Source: Bradyrhizobium sp. 199
GTDB lineage: Bacteria; Pseudomonadota; Alphaproteobacteria; Rhizobiales; Xanthobacteraceae
Direction: 5' to 3'
DNA length: 64,000 bases
NCBI RefSeq assembly: GCF_023073355.1
Contig: NZ_JADPJI010000005.1
Coordinates: forward strand, 372,001-436,000
Part shown: positions 17,431 to 25,845 of the stretch, in pieces
Layout of the letters: every line of letters begins with the position of its first letter
Numbering within the stretch: position 1 is the first letter of the stretch
The notes under the pieces: generated by a model
The model's input: the letters and a program-made list of their open reading frames with translations, nothing else
Database searches by the model: none
What the model was told of the DNA's origin: nothing
Position numbers and translations under genes: made by a program

Positions 17431-17859
17431 GGACGCAAGGCGCCGTTTCGCGTCGTGATCAGCATTTTGCCGGTCGCTTGTGCTCGCATGCCTCGGCGCG
17501 CGAGCGCAATCGCGAAAACTGAATCGCGATCAATGAGCTAGACTCGATTCCTCCGAGCTCACGTGAGTTCGGATCAGAAACAGCCTTCACTTCAGGTGCG
17601 AGAGATTTCGCGAGTCGCATCAACAGGATCGACTCGGAAGTTGAAGCGCCGATCCAGCTGCATCAAGCATCGCTGCAATCGTGGCTCTTGCGCTGTTCGC
17701 AGGAGCTGCGAGGCGCGTTTCCTCCATAGAGCCTCCACCAGCTCAATATTTCCTTAAACGCGGGCGAGCCACCGCAATCCTCCGGCCGGGCGCGCTTGTC
17801 AGGCCGGAGCGGGGATGCTGAAGTGCCGCCTGCGATTGCGTAGCGTGGAGGCGGCGCCG
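17431..17859. other. Gene-free stretch between dksA and the hydratase-family gene
   Basis: About 430 bases with no open frame that looks coding in length, start signal or composition. I see no repeat, RNA gene or well-spaced promoter. The GGAGG at its right end serves the next gene. Confidence 0.4.
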
Positions 17860-18639
17860 ATGGACAGGATTCTCGAAGCCGCAAAGGCGATCGCGCTGGC
17901 GCGCCGCAACCATGCGCCGCTCGCGGCGCTGGAACGTCCGCCCGCTGATGAAGCCGAGGGTTATCAGGTCCAGCGCGCGCTGCATGATCTCCTGCTGCCG
18001 CATGCCGGGCCGCTGGTCGGCTACAAGATCGGCTGCACCAGCCAGGTGATGCAGGACTATATCGGCATCCCGCATCCCTGCGCCGGCGGCGTGTTCCAGA
18101 AGGGCCTGCATGACAGCGGCGCCAAGCTTGCGGCCTCAAAATATGTCCGGGTCGGTGTCGAATGCGAGATCGCGGTGCGGCTGAAGCGCGACCTCGCCGC
18201 CGGCGAGGCGCCGTTCACGGCCGAATGGGTCGGTGAGGCGGTCGAGGCCTATCATCCCGCCATCGAGATCGTCGACGACCGCTACGTGAAGTGGGAGACG
18301 ATGGGCGCCCCGACGCTGATCGCCGACGATTTCTTCGCCGCAGGCTGCGTGCTGGCACCCCGGGTTGCGCGCTCGTCGGTGCCGGACCTGAAGACGGTCA
18401 AGGGCCGCGCCATCCTCAACGGCGAGGAGGTCAGCCACGGCACCGGCGCCGACGTGCTCGGTCATCCCCACAACGCGCTCGCCTGGCTCGCCAACCATCT
18501 CGCCGCCGAGGGCAAGGGCCTGCACGCGGGGCAACTCGTGCTCACCGGCAGCCTGGTCAAGACGCTGTGGCTCAAGGCCGGCGACAAGGTGCGGATGGAG
18601 CTGGATGGCCTGGGGGCGGTGGAGGCGGAGTTTACGTGA
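17860..18639 (+). CDS. 2-keto-4-pentenoate hydratase / FAH-superfamily protein
   Basis: This 259-residue protein resembles MhpD/DmpE-type hydratases: YKIGCTSQVMQDYIGI near residue 60, the acidic metal-site region VECEIAVRL (about 108) and EIVDDRY (about 139), and a C-terminal LVLTGSLVKTLWLKAGD. Family members add water to 2-hydroxypenta-2,4-dienoate in aromatic meta-cleavage or decarboxylate related oxo-acids. No other aromatic degradation gene is nearby, so the substrate stays open. I start at ATG 17860, eight bases after GGAGG, rather than the upstream ATG at 17815. Confidence 0.82.
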   Translation: MDRILEAAKAIALARRNHAPLAALERPPADEAEGYQVQRALHDLLLPHAGPLVGYKIGCTSQVMQDYIGIPHPCAGGVFQKGLHDSGAKLAASKYVRVGVECEIAVRLKRDLAAGEAPFTAEWVGEAVEAYHPAIEIVDDRYVKWETMGAPTLIADDFFAAGCVLAPRVARSSVPDLKTVKGRAILNGEEVSHGTGADVLGHPHNALAWLANHLAAEGKGLHAGQLVLTGSLVKTLWLKAGDKVRMELDGLGAVEAEFT

Positions 18640-18662
18640 GGGGCGGCGCTTTGGCACTCTCT

Positions 18663-18779
18663 GTCATTGCGAGGAGCTCTTGCGACGAAGCAATCCAGAA
18701 TCTTTCCGCGGAGGGATTCTGGATTGCTTCCGCTTTCGCTAAAGCTACGGCGGACGAGTCGCTGCGCTCGCAATGACGG
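18663..18779. repeat. Dispersed palindromic repeat, GCAATCC-type, copy A
   Basis: The element opens with GTCATTGCGAGGAG and closes with CGCTCGCAATGAC, giving long inverted ends; inside are GAAGCAATCCAGAATC and its inverse GGATTCTGGATTGCTTC. A related complete copy is at 41565-41652 and a degraded one at 40081-40150. This is a typical Bradyrhizobium intergenic REP/MITE unit. Confidence 0.8.
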
Positions 18780-18853
18780 CGTTTGAGCGCGCGATGTAGC
18801 GACTCTGGCGCGGACCTGTCTCACAGGCGCTCCACCACCCCGCCAAAATAGAT

Positions 18854-18886
18854 GCGGCCTCCGGCAGGGGAGCTACCGGAGGCCGC
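18854..18886 (-). terminator. Terminator of the flgF-flgG-flgA-flgH operon
   Basis: A perfect 11-bp stem (18854-18864 with 18876-18886) lies 57 bases past the flgH stop. On the minus strand it is followed by ATCTATTTTGG, a modest T-rich tail. Confidence 0.75.
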
Positions 18887-18942
18887 GTCGTACATCGTCG
18901 TTCGCGCCTAGGTTCGCGAACACGATGTGGGAGCTCTTGAGG

Positions 18943-19707
18943 CTAGAAGGGCAGCAGCACGTCCATGACCTGCTGGCCGTAGCGCGGCTGTTGCACGTCC
19001 ATGATCTGGCCGCGGCCACCATAGGCGATGCGGGCCTGCGCGATCTTGGTGGAATCGATGGTGTTGTCGCTCTGGATGTCTTCGGGGCGGACGATGCCGG
19101 CGACCACGAGCTCGCGGATCTCGTAGTTGACGCGGATCTCCTGCTTGCCCTCGACCACGAGGTTGCCGTTCGGCAGCACTTGCGTCACCACGGCGGCAAC
19201 GTTGGTCTGCAGCGCTTCCTGGCGGTTGACCGAGCCCTTGCCGTCGCTGGAGGCGGTGGAGTCGGCGGTGAGGATGCGGCCGGGCAGCACCTTCTGCGCC
19301 TGCGCGCCGAGCGTCTTGGCGCCGATGAAGTCGGTGATTCCGGAATCTTCCGAATTGGTGCGGCTGCGTTGGGTCTCGTTGGCGATGTTGGCCTTGTCGG
19401 TGATGTTCACGGTCACGGTCAGGAGGTCGCCGACCTGGCGGGCGCGCTGGTCCTTGAAGAAGGCGCGGCTGCCGTTGCGCCACAGCGAGTTCGGATTGTA
19501 GGAGGCGACTTCCGGCTTCGGCATCGGCATCTGCACCGGCTTGTAGCCCGGCTGCGTCGTCGGATTGTCGATCGCCGACAGCTTCGGCTGCTCGCCGATC
19601 TGCGACAGCCGGTCGATCGAGGAGCAGCCGCCCAGCGCGCAAGAGGCCAGCAGCAGGGCAGAGATCGCGATGCGACGAAGGCGGGAGGCCGAACTGAACG
19701 AGGACAT
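18943..19707 (-). CDS. flgH: Flagellar L-ring protein FlgH
   Basis: The 254-residue protein has a lipoprotein signal ending in the lipobox LGGC (about residue 27) and the FlgH core: SLWRNGSRAFFKDQRARQVGDLLTV, and a C-terminal VAGIVRPEDIQSDNTIDSTKIAQARIAYGGRG. It assembles in the outer membrane as the L-ring bushing of the rod. It starts three bases after the flgA stop, and a terminator follows, so it is the last gene of flgF-flgG-flgA-flgH. Confidence 0.96.
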   Translation of the reverse strand: MSSFSSASRLRRIAISALLLASCALGGCSSIDRLSQIGEQPKLSAIDNPTTQPGYKPVQMPMPKPEVASYNPNSLWRNGSRAFFKDQRARQVGDLLTVTVNITDKANIANETQRSRTNSEDSGITDFIGAKTLGAQAQKVLPGRILTADSTASSDGKGSVNRQEALQTNVAAVVTQVLPNGNLVVEGKQEIRVNYEIRELVVAGIVRPEDIQSDNTIDSTKIAQARIAYGGRGQIMDVQQPRYGQQVMDVLLPF

Positions 19708-19710
19708 GAC

Positions 19711-20847
19711 TTACTCTGACTTGGCTGGAGCTTGCGAGGCGCGAACTTGCGGGATCTGGGCTTGGGCGATTTGAGCCGGCGAGGCGGGAGCCTGGACCAG
19801 GCTCCGGACGATGGCTGCAGTGTCGACGGGCGCGGGCGCTTCGCGCTGGAGCGAGGAGGTCTGCTCGACCGCGGCCGCCATCGGTGCGGATTGGCTCGCG
19901 CCCTGGATCGTCACCTGGCCGCGTCCGGTGACGACACCGGTCAGCGTGCGCTTGGATTGCAGATTGATCACGCTGACGCTGTCGCCCTCGGCGCCGCTCT
20001 CGATCGCCTTGCCGCGCGTGGTGAGATAGACGCCGGGCACCTGGTAGATGATGGTGACGGCCTGATCGCGCGCCACGAAGTCGGGCTTGACCATGTCGGC
20101 GACACGGAGCGGCGTGCCCGCCCGCATCGGCCGGCGCAGCTGCATGCCGACGCTGCGATCCCGCGAGGCGGGCTCGCCGGTGACTTCGGCCTTCGGCCGG
20201 CGCTCCAGCGCGACGTCCGATGACTTCAGGAGATCGTTACGGTCGATGTCGCGCGTCAGCACGGCCACGTCCACCGTCTCGATCGCGGTGCCGGTGAAGC
20301 GGAGCTTGGTCAGTGCCGAATTGTTGTCGTTGGCAATCTCGAAGGCGAGATCGAAACGGCCGCTGCGGGCGTCATAGCGGGTTGCGACCGGCTGCAGCGC
20401 GCCGGTGTTGGAGGCGTCCAGCCGCATCTCGGCAACGCTGCGGTCGAACGTGACGGTGATGTTGGCGGCGTCCCCGAGGCCGAAGCGGCGCTCGAGTGCG
20501 GCGGCGACGGCGTTTTCGAGATCCTTGCTCGCGAGCGTGCGGGCGAGGCGGGTGACCTGGACTTCCTTGATGTCGCCGGTCATCACGCCGATCACCTGCT
20601 TGGCGCGGAGCACCGACAGCACGTGCGCGACCGGCAGCGCGCCGGTGGTGCCGAGATCGGGCGAGCGGTAGACCGGAATCAGCGCCGTCGATCCGGCATT
20701 GTCGATGAGATCGCCGACCCGCACCACGTCCGAGGTCACGGTGACGCTCGCGCGCAGCGTCGGCGAGGCGATGAAATCGTCGGCGGCCGCGGCCGGCAAG
20801 GCCAGCGCGACAAGAGCGGAGATCGTAGCGAGGCTGGCGCGGATCAT
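19711..20847 (-). CDS. flgA: Flagellar P-ring assembly chaperone FlgA
   Basis: The 378-residue protein has a signal peptide (LATISALVALALPAAAA) and a C-terminal SAF-type region (about residues 205-320) with the FlgA landmarks DIDRNDLLKSSDV, RRPMRAGTPLRVADM and AVTIIYQVPGVYLTTRGKA. FlgA helps FlgI polymerise into the P-ring in the periplasm. The protein is longer than enteric FlgA, with a Pro/Ala/Gln-rich tail of some 55 residues. I use ATG 20847, six bases after GAGGTG, instead of the GTG three codons earlier, which overlaps that ribosome site. Confidence 0.93.
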   Translation of the reverse strand: MIRASLATISALVALALPAAAADDFIASPTLRASVTVTSDVVRVGDLIDNAGSTALIPVYRSPDLGTTGALPVAHVLSVLRAKQVIGVMTGDIKEVQVTRLARTLASKDLENAVAAALERRFGLGDAANITVTFDRSVAEMRLDASNTGALQPVATRYDARSGRFDLAFEIANDNNSALTKLRFTGTAIETVDVAVLTRDIDRNDLLKSSDVALERRPKAEVTGEPASRDRSVGMQLRRPMRAGTPLRVADMVKPDFVARDQAVTIIYQVPGVYLTTRGKAIESGAEGDSVSVINLQSKRTLTGVVTGRGQVTIQGASQSAPMAAAVEQTSSLQREAPAPVDTAAIVRSLVQAPASPAQIAQAQIPQVRASQAPAKSE

Positions 20848-20857
20848 CGTTATCACC

Positions 20858-21646
20858 TCAGCGGAACATCGCCGTGGTCGATTGCATCATCTGGTCGGCG
20901 GCGCTGATCACCTTGGCGTTCATCTCGTAGGCGCGCTGGGCGGCGATCAGGTCGCTCATTTCCGAGACGACGTCGACATTGGCCTGCTCGAGGCTGCCTT
21001 GCGTGATGTTGCCGTAACCTTCGGCCGTTGCCGTGCCGTCCTGCGGCGGGCCGGAAGAGGGCGTCTCGGTGAACTGATTGTTGCCGACGGGCTGCAGGCC
21101 GGCCTTGTTGATGAAGCGGGTCAGGCCGATCTGGCCCTGGATGGTCGAGGTCGACGAGCCCGGCAGCGTCACCGAGACCTGGCCCTGCACGTTGACGGTC
21201 AGGCCCGAGGCGTTGTTCGGGATCGTGATCGTCGGCTGCACCGGGTTGCCCTGCGCGGTGACGACGCGGCCCTGATTGTCCATCTGGAAGGTGCCGTCGC
21301 GGGTGTACTGGTAGGTGCCGTCGGGCATCAGGATCTTGAAGAAACCTTCGCCGGAGACCGCAAGGTCGAGATCGTTGCCGGTCTGCGACAGCGTGCCCTG
21401 CGTCATGCTGCGCGGCGTGCCGACGGTCTTGACGCCGCCGCCGATGTCGACGCCGACCGGCACGATGGTGCCCTGGTCCGACGACTGCGCGCCGACGCGG
21501 CGGACGTGCTCGTAGATCAGGTCCTGGAACGCCGCGGTCTGCTTCTTGAAGCCGGTGGTGCGCAAATTGGCGATGTTGTTGGAGATCACCTGAACGTTGA
21601 GTTCCTGTGCCGCCATTCCGGTCGCCGCGGTGTGAAGCGCCTGCAT
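20858..21646 (-). CDS. flgG: Flagellar distal rod protein FlgG
   Basis: The 262 residues give the standard FlgG: N-terminal rod motif LHTAATGMAAQELNVQVISNNIANLRTTGFKK, internal GFFKILMPDGTYQYTRDG, and a C-terminal coiled coil MSDLIAAQRAYEMNAKVISAADQMMQ. It is exported by the flagellar type III apparatus and builds the distal rod crossing the P- and L-rings. It follows flgF by 16 bases and is followed by flgA with a ten-base gap. Confidence 0.97.
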   Translation of the reverse strand: MQALHTAATGMAAQELNVQVISNNIANLRTTGFKKQTAAFQDLIYEHVRRVGAQSSDQGTIVPVGVDIGGGVKTVGTPRSMTQGTLSQTGNDLDLAVSGEGFFKILMPDGTYQYTRDGTFQMDNQGRVVTAQGNPVQPTITIPNNASGLTVNVQGQVSVTLPGSSTSTIQGQIGLTRFINKAGLQPVGNNQFTETPSSGPPQDGTATAEGYGNITQGSLEQANVDVVSEMSDLIAAQRAYEMNAKVISAADQMMQSTTAMFR

Positions 21647-21662
21647 GTCAGTTCTCCCTCAA

Positions 21663-22424
21663 TCAGGCCGGAACGTCGGCGAGCTTTTCGATCGCCGATT
21701 TGTGAAGGTCGCTCTGCTGCTGGAGCAGGTTGGCGATGGCGGTGTAGCTGCGCATGACTTCGACCATGCGGGTCATCTCGCCGACCGAATTCACGTTCGA
21801 CTTCTCGACATAGCCCTGGCGGACGGTCGACTTGGTGTCGGGCTGCGCGACGGCGGAGCCGGCGGCGTAGAGATTGGCGCCGAGCTTGGTCAGCTTGGCC
21901 GGCGCGTCGAACGAGGCCATGCGGATCTTGCCGCGGATCGAGTCGGTCTTGGCCGTGCCCTCGAGCACCGTGACGGTGCCGTCGGGCGCGATGTTGATGT
22001 CGTGGTCGGTCGGCTGGAAGGTGATCGGACCGCCAGTGCCGAGCACCAGATTGCCGTTCGAGGTGACGAGCTGGCCGGTGCTGTTGAGCGAGAATTTGCC
22101 GTCTCGGGTGAAGAACTCGCCGCCATTGGCCTGCACCGCGAAATAGGCGTTGCCGTCGATCGCCAAGTCGAGCGGGTTGTTGGTCGCCTCCATCGGCCCC
22201 TGGCCGATGTCGCGGAAGGTGCCGCGGTCCTGCACATAGGAGACCCGGCGGTCGGCGCCGACGAAATTGTCCTCACGCGCGTTCGAGTTGAGAAACTCCT
22301 CGAACAGCGAGTGGTCGGCCTTGAAGCCGTTGGTGTTGGCATTGGCGACGTTGTTGGCGATGACATCCATCTGCCGTTCCAACGTCATCTGCCGTGACAA
22401 GCCGATCAGAAGCGCGTTCTGCAT
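21663..22424 (-). CDS. flgF: Flagellar proximal rod protein FlgF
   Basis: The 253-residue protein has the rod N-terminus MQNALLIGLSRQMTLERQMDVIANNVANANTNGFKAD, then DGNAYFAVQANGGEFFTRDGKFSLN, and a C-terminal MTRMVEVMRSYTAIANLLQQQSDLHKSAIEKLA coiled coil. The start at ATG 22424 follows AGGGGAG; the open frame extends ten codons upstream without support. It is the first gene of the flgF-flgG-flgA-flgH operon and diverges from fliL. Confidence 0.95.
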   Translation of the reverse strand: MQNALLIGLSRQMTLERQMDVIANNVANANTNGFKADHSLFEEFLNSNAREDNFVGADRRVSYVQDRGTFRDIGQGPMEATNNPLDLAIDGNAYFAVQANGGEFFTRDGKFSLNSTGQLVTSNGNLVLGTGGPITFQPTDHDINIAPDGTVTVLEGTAKTDSIRGKIRMASFDAPAKLTKLGANLYAAGSAVAQPDTKSTVRQGYVEKSNVNSVGEMTRMVEVMRSYTAIANLLQQQSDLHKSAIEKLADVPA

Positions 22425-22801
22425 CGGAAATCTCCCCTGAGAGGGATCTGCCATTTCGCTCTCCCAAGCGCCTTGGCGGATCCGTGAACGAGACCTTCAG
22501 GTTCTCCCAAACCGTTGGGTCTCGGTCCTCTCTCAGCGAAAGCCATGCCAACTCGGAAAATCAGGCGATTTCAATGCCTTGACGATTTTTGTTGGGCGCG
22601 GGAGGGCGGCAGAAAGGTTCTGTTAGCCATGTCTGCCCGGCAGATTTTTCCTAGTGGAGGCCCAATTGAAAGATTCCGTTAACCATTATTACCGTAGCGT
22701 TTGCCGTGAAGAGGAGCGCACTCCGCCGGGGCATTTGTATCGCGTCACTGTCTTGAGGCTTCGCTCTTTCGACCCCTTTTAGAGATCCGGGCGCGGCGAT
22801 C
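22425..22801. promoter_or_regulatory. flgF / fliL divergent promoter region
   Basis: The 377-base gap contains a GGCAGATTTTTCC element (22638-22652, a degenerate form of the GGCA-N5-TGCC palindrome found at three other flagellar sites) and, 27 bases further, GTTAACCATTATT with one good CtrA half-site (22679-22684). The expected left half is only GAAA. These would serve fliL on the plus strand and possibly flgF on the minus strand. Confidence 0.45.
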
Positions 22802-23302
22802 ATGGCAGAGAATGAAGCAGAAGGCGGCGCGGCCAGTGAGGGCGCGGAAGCCGCTCCGCCGAAGAACAAGCTGAAGCTCATCATCATGGTCGTCGGCCTG
22901 CTCGCCGTCCTCGGCGGCGGCGCTGCGACCTGGTTCTTCTTCTTCCGTCATGGCGACAACGAGCATCATGCCGAGGCAGCCCCTCCACCGAAGCCGCCGT
23001 CCTTCGTCGACGTTCCCGACATCATGGTCAACCTCGCCGGCGCGCCGGGCGAGCGCGTGCAATATCTGCGGCTGAAGATCGTGCTGGAGCTGAAGGAAGA
23101 GAAGCAGATCGAGGCGATCAAGCCGACGATGCCGCGCGTCACCGACATCTTCCAGACCTATGTGCGCGAGCTGCGCCCCTCCGACCTCAATGGGTCCGCG
23201 GGCATCTTCCGCCTCAAGGAGGAGCTGACCAAGCGCGTCAACGCGGCGGTCGCCCCGGTCCAGGTCAGCGCGGTGCTGTTCAAGGAAGTCGTGGTCCAGT
23301 GA
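22802..23302 (+). CDS. fliL: Flagellar basal body protein FliL
   Basis: The 166-residue protein has a short acidic cytoplasmic N-terminus, one membrane segment (LKLIIMVVGLLAVLGGGAATWFFFF, split here as residues 25-48), and the periplasmic FliL domain with VDVPDIMVNLAG, VQYLRLKIVLEL and a C-terminal VSAVLFKEVVVQ. FliL rings surround the stator and help motor torque. It is the first gene of fliL-fliM-DUF6468-motE. Confidence 0.94.
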   Translation: MAENEAEGGAASEGAEAAPPKNKLKLIIMVVGLLAVLGGGAATWFFFFRHGDNEHHAEAAPPPKPPSFVDVPDIMVNLAGAPGERVQYLRLKIVLELKEEKQIEAIKPTMPRVTDIFQTYVRELRPSDLNGSAGIFRLKEELTKRVNAAVAPVQVSAVLFKEVVVQ

Positions 23303-23332
23303 GCACGCTGCGGAAGGCAATGGGCTAGCGTC

Positions 23333-24535
23333 ATGGCCGGCAACGAGCAAATGGACCAGGATGCGATTGCCGCCCAATGGGAGGCGTCGCTCGATTCCGA
23401 GGATCCCGCGGAGGCCGCAAAGGCTGCCGCCGAGAACGAGCTGTCGGAGACCATGGCCCTGCAATGGGCGGCCATGGTCGAGGACGGCAGCCGCGATCTC
23501 GGCAGCGGCAAGAACTCCGGTGAGCGGGTGCTGTCGCAGGAGGAGATCGACAATCTCCTTGGCTTCGCCGTCGGCGACGTCACGCTCGACGACCATTCCG
23601 GCATTCGCGCCATCATCGATTCGGCGATGGTCTCCTACGAGCGTTTGCCGATGCTCGAAATCGTCTTCGACCGCCTGGTGCGGCTGATGACGACAAGCTT
23701 GCGCAATTTCACCTCCGACAACGTCGAAGTCTCGCTCGACCGCATCACCTCGGTGCGTTTCGGCGATTACATGAATTCGATCCCGCTGCCCGCCGTCCTC
23801 ACGGTCTTCAAGGCCGAGGAGTGGGAAAACTTCGGCATGGCGACGGTCGATTCCAACCTGATCTATTCGATGATCGACGTGCTGCTCGGCGGCCGCCGCG
23901 GCACCAGCCAGCTCCGCATCGAGGGCCGGCCCTACACCACAATCGAGACTGAGCTGGTCAAGCGGCTGGTCGAGGTGGTGCTGGCCGACGCCGAGCAGGC
24001 GTTCCGGCCGCTGTCGCCGGTGACCTTCTCGATCGACCGGCTCGAGACCAATCCGCGTTTCGCCGCGATCAGCCGTCCTGCCAATGCCGCGATCCTGGTG
24101 CGCCTGCGCATCGACATGGAAGACCGCGGCGGCAATATCGAACTGCTGCTGCCTTATGCAACCATCGAGCCGATCCGGGGCGTCCTGCTCCAGATGTTCA
24201 TGGGCGAAAAGTTCGGCCGCGACCCGGTCTGGGAAGGCCATTTCGCCACCGAGATCGTACAGGCCGAGATCGCCGTCGATGCCGTGCTCTACGAGGCCGA
24301 CATTCCGCTCAAGCAGCTGATGCGACTCAAGGTCGGCGACACGCTGCCGCTGGACATGCGCGCCGACGCCAACGTCACCGTGCGCTGCGGCGACGTCACG
24401 CTGACCGAGGGGCGGATGGGCCGGGTCGGCGACCGCGTCGCGATCCGCGTGACGAAACCCTTGCGCAAGCCAAGTACGACACTTGCGATGTTCGAGAAGG
24501 TGGACGAGCAGAACAAGATGATGGAGGCCCCATGA
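23333..24535 (+). CDS. fliM: Flagellar motor switch protein FliM
   Basis: The 400-residue protein shows LSQEEIDNLLGF (about residues 67-78), the middle CheC-like domain with SYERLPMLEIVFDRLVRLMTTSLRNF and GGRRGTS, and a C-terminal SpoA domain (LKVGDTLPLDMRADANVTVRCGDV split around residue 345). The N-terminal extension of about 65 residues is longer and more acidic than in enteric FliM and the usual CheY-binding start is not obvious. Its stop overlaps the next gene's ATG. Confidence 0.96.
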   Translation: MAGNEQMDQDAIAAQWEASLDSEDPAEAAKAAAENELSETMALQWAAMVEDGSRDLGSGKNSGERVLSQEEIDNLLGFAVGDVTLDDHSGIRAIIDSAMVSYERLPMLEIVFDRLVRLMTTSLRNFTSDNVEVSLDRITSVRFGDYMNSIPLPAVLTVFKAEEWENFGMATVDSNLIYSMIDVLLGGRRGTSQLRIEGRPYTTIETELVKRLVEVVLADAEQAFRPLSPVTFSIDRLETNPRFAAISRPANAAILVRLRIDMEDRGGNIELLLPYATIEPIRGVLLQMFMGEKFGRDPVWEGHFATEIVQAEIAVDAVLYEADIPLKQLMRLKVGDTLPLDMRADANVTVRCGDVTLTEGRMGRVGDRVAIRVTKPLRKPSTTLAMFEKVDEQNKMMEAP

Positions 24536-24978
24536 ACCACTCCCTGGGAATGGCGATCGAGACGCTGGTGGCTATCCTGCTGATGCTGACGATCGTCTAC
24601 TGCGTCATGCTCAACAAGCGGCTGACGCGGCTGAAGGCGGACGAGCATTCGCTGAAGGCGGTGATCGGCGAGCTGATCACCGCGACCGAGATCGCCGAGC
24701 GGGCGATCGGCGGGCTGAAGCTGGCCGTGCGCGACGTCAACGAGAACCTCGGCAGCCAGCTCGCCGCGGCGACGCAGATGTCGGAGCAACTCCACAGGCA
24801 GCTCGGCGAAGCCGACAACGTGGTGCGGCGGCTGTCCAAGATCGCGATCGCCGCACGCCCCATGACCGGTCCGGAAACGGTCGCCGCGCCCGCGGCCAAG
24901 CCATCGACGGCGAAGGCGGTCGCGGCGGCAGCCGAAGCCTTCTCCGAGCGCCGACGATCCAACGGCCTTGCCGCATGA
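24532..24978 (+). CDS. DUF6468-type single-pass membrane protein of the fliM operon
   Basis: The 148-residue protein begins with a membrane segment (ETLVAILLMLTIVYCVML) and continues as a coiled coil (RLTRLKADEHSLKAVIGELITATEIAERAIGG, broken near residue 60) with an Ala-rich tail. It overlaps fliM by ATGA and precedes motE. Proteins of this architecture occur at this position in many alphaproteobacterial flagellar clusters. Function is not established; a structural or motor-associated role is inferred from linkage. The family name is from memory. Confidence 0.8.
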   Translation: MNHSLGMAIETLVAILLMLTIVYCVMLNKRLTRLKADEHSLKAVIGELITATEIAERAIGGLKLAVRDVNENLGSQLAAATQMSEQLHRQLGEADNVVRRLSKIAIAARPMTGPETVAAPAAKPSTAKAVAAAAEAFSERRRSNGLAA

Positions 24979-24988
24979 ACCTCCGGGC

Positions 24989-25753
24989 ATGAAGTCCTTT
25001 CGTAACATCCGCGTCATCCCGGTCGTCCTGGTTGCCGTCGCAGGCCTCGCCACGTTGAAAGTCGCGGGCCTCGCGATCAATGGCGGCTATGTGTTCGACT
25101 ACAAGCCGAACCAGACCAAGAAATCCTGGGCGCAGGAGAATCTGAACTTCCCGAGCCGCCGGGAGGACCCGGAGATCATCACCGGCTCGACTCATGGTGC
25201 GCCGAAGGAGGCGCCCAAGCCCGCGGCGCCCGAGACCAAGCCGGAAGGCACCGTGATCAAGGTGGACGAAGCCCAGCCGCAGGTCTCGGCCTCCGAGCGC
25301 GCGATCCTCGAGCGGTTGCAGGCGCGCCGCCAGGAGATCGAGGCCCGCCAGCGCGAGATCGACATCCGCGAGAGCCTGCTCAAATCGGCCGAGAAGCGCA
25401 TCGAGAACAAGGTCGAGGAGATGAAGGCGGTGGAAACCCGCATCTCCGCGACGCAGGCCGAGCAGAAGGCCGCCGAAGCCCAGCGCATGAAGGGCCTCGT
25501 CACCATGTACGAGGGCATGAAGCCCAAGGACGCAGCGCGGGTGTTCGACCGGCTGGAGATGGGCGTGCTGATCGAGATCGCCTCGGCCATCGCGCCGCGA
25601 AAGATGTCGGACATCATGGGGGTGATGTCGCCGGAGGCGGCCGAGAAGCTGACGGTCGAGATGGCTCGCCGGGCCAATGGCGGCGGCGATCAGTCGGCTT
25701 CAGCCGCTGAGCTGCCCAAGATCGACGGCAAGCCGACGCAAAAGCCGAATTGA
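24989..25753 (+). CDS. motE: MotE-family flagellar protein (MgtE-N-like domain)
   Basis: The 254-residue protein has an N-terminal membrane segment or uncleaved signal (VIPVVLVAVAGLATLKVAGLA), a Pro/Lys-rich linker, a long coiled coil (about residues 100-165) and a C-terminal helical domain YEGMKPKDAARVFDRLEMGVL...MGVMSPEAAEKLTVEMA. MotE acts in the periplasm as a chaperone for the motility protein MotC in Sinorhizobium. I choose ATG 24989 (MKSFRNIRV) over TTG 24968. No motC or motB lies in the window. Confidence 0.82.
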   Translation: MKSFRNIRVIPVVLVAVAGLATLKVAGLAINGGYVFDYKPNQTKKSWAQENLNFPSRREDPEIITGSTHGAPKEAPKPAAPETKPEGTVIKVDEAQPQVSASERAILERLQARRQEIEARQREIDIRESLLKSAEKRIENKVEEMKAVETRISATQAEQKAAEAQRMKGLVTMYEGMKPKDAARVFDRLEMGVLIEIASAIAPRKMSDIMGVMSPEAAEKLTVEMARRANGGGDQSASAAELPKIDGKPTQKPN

Positions 25754-25763
25754 GAGCTCATAC

Positions 25764-25778
25764 TTAAGAAGTCCTTAA
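25764..25778 (+). promoter_or_regulatory. CtrA-type box ahead of the large TPR gene
   Basis: TTAA-GAAGTCC-TTAA is a perfect TTAA-N7-TTAA match 68 bases ahead of the TPR gene. It is followed at once by GGCAAAACC, which resembles the half-palindromes at other flagellar promoters in this window. The site suggests that the TPR gene has its own cell-cycle-controlled promoter rather than reading through from motE. Confidence 0.55.
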
Positions 25779-25845
25779 TTGGCAAAACCTTAAAGTCGAG
25801 GGCAGGGCCGGCATCAATGCCGGCTAAACCGTCGAACCGGAAGAC

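Noticed and set aside
17431..17859. Possible RNA gene in the gap after dksA
   Set aside because: No tRNA cloverleaf, rRNA fragment or strong terminator-bounded structure could be traced.
15679..18639. Genomic-island insertion splitting the flagellar cluster
   Set aside because: The insert has the same base composition and codon style as its neighbours, and no tRNA, integrase or flanking direct repeats.
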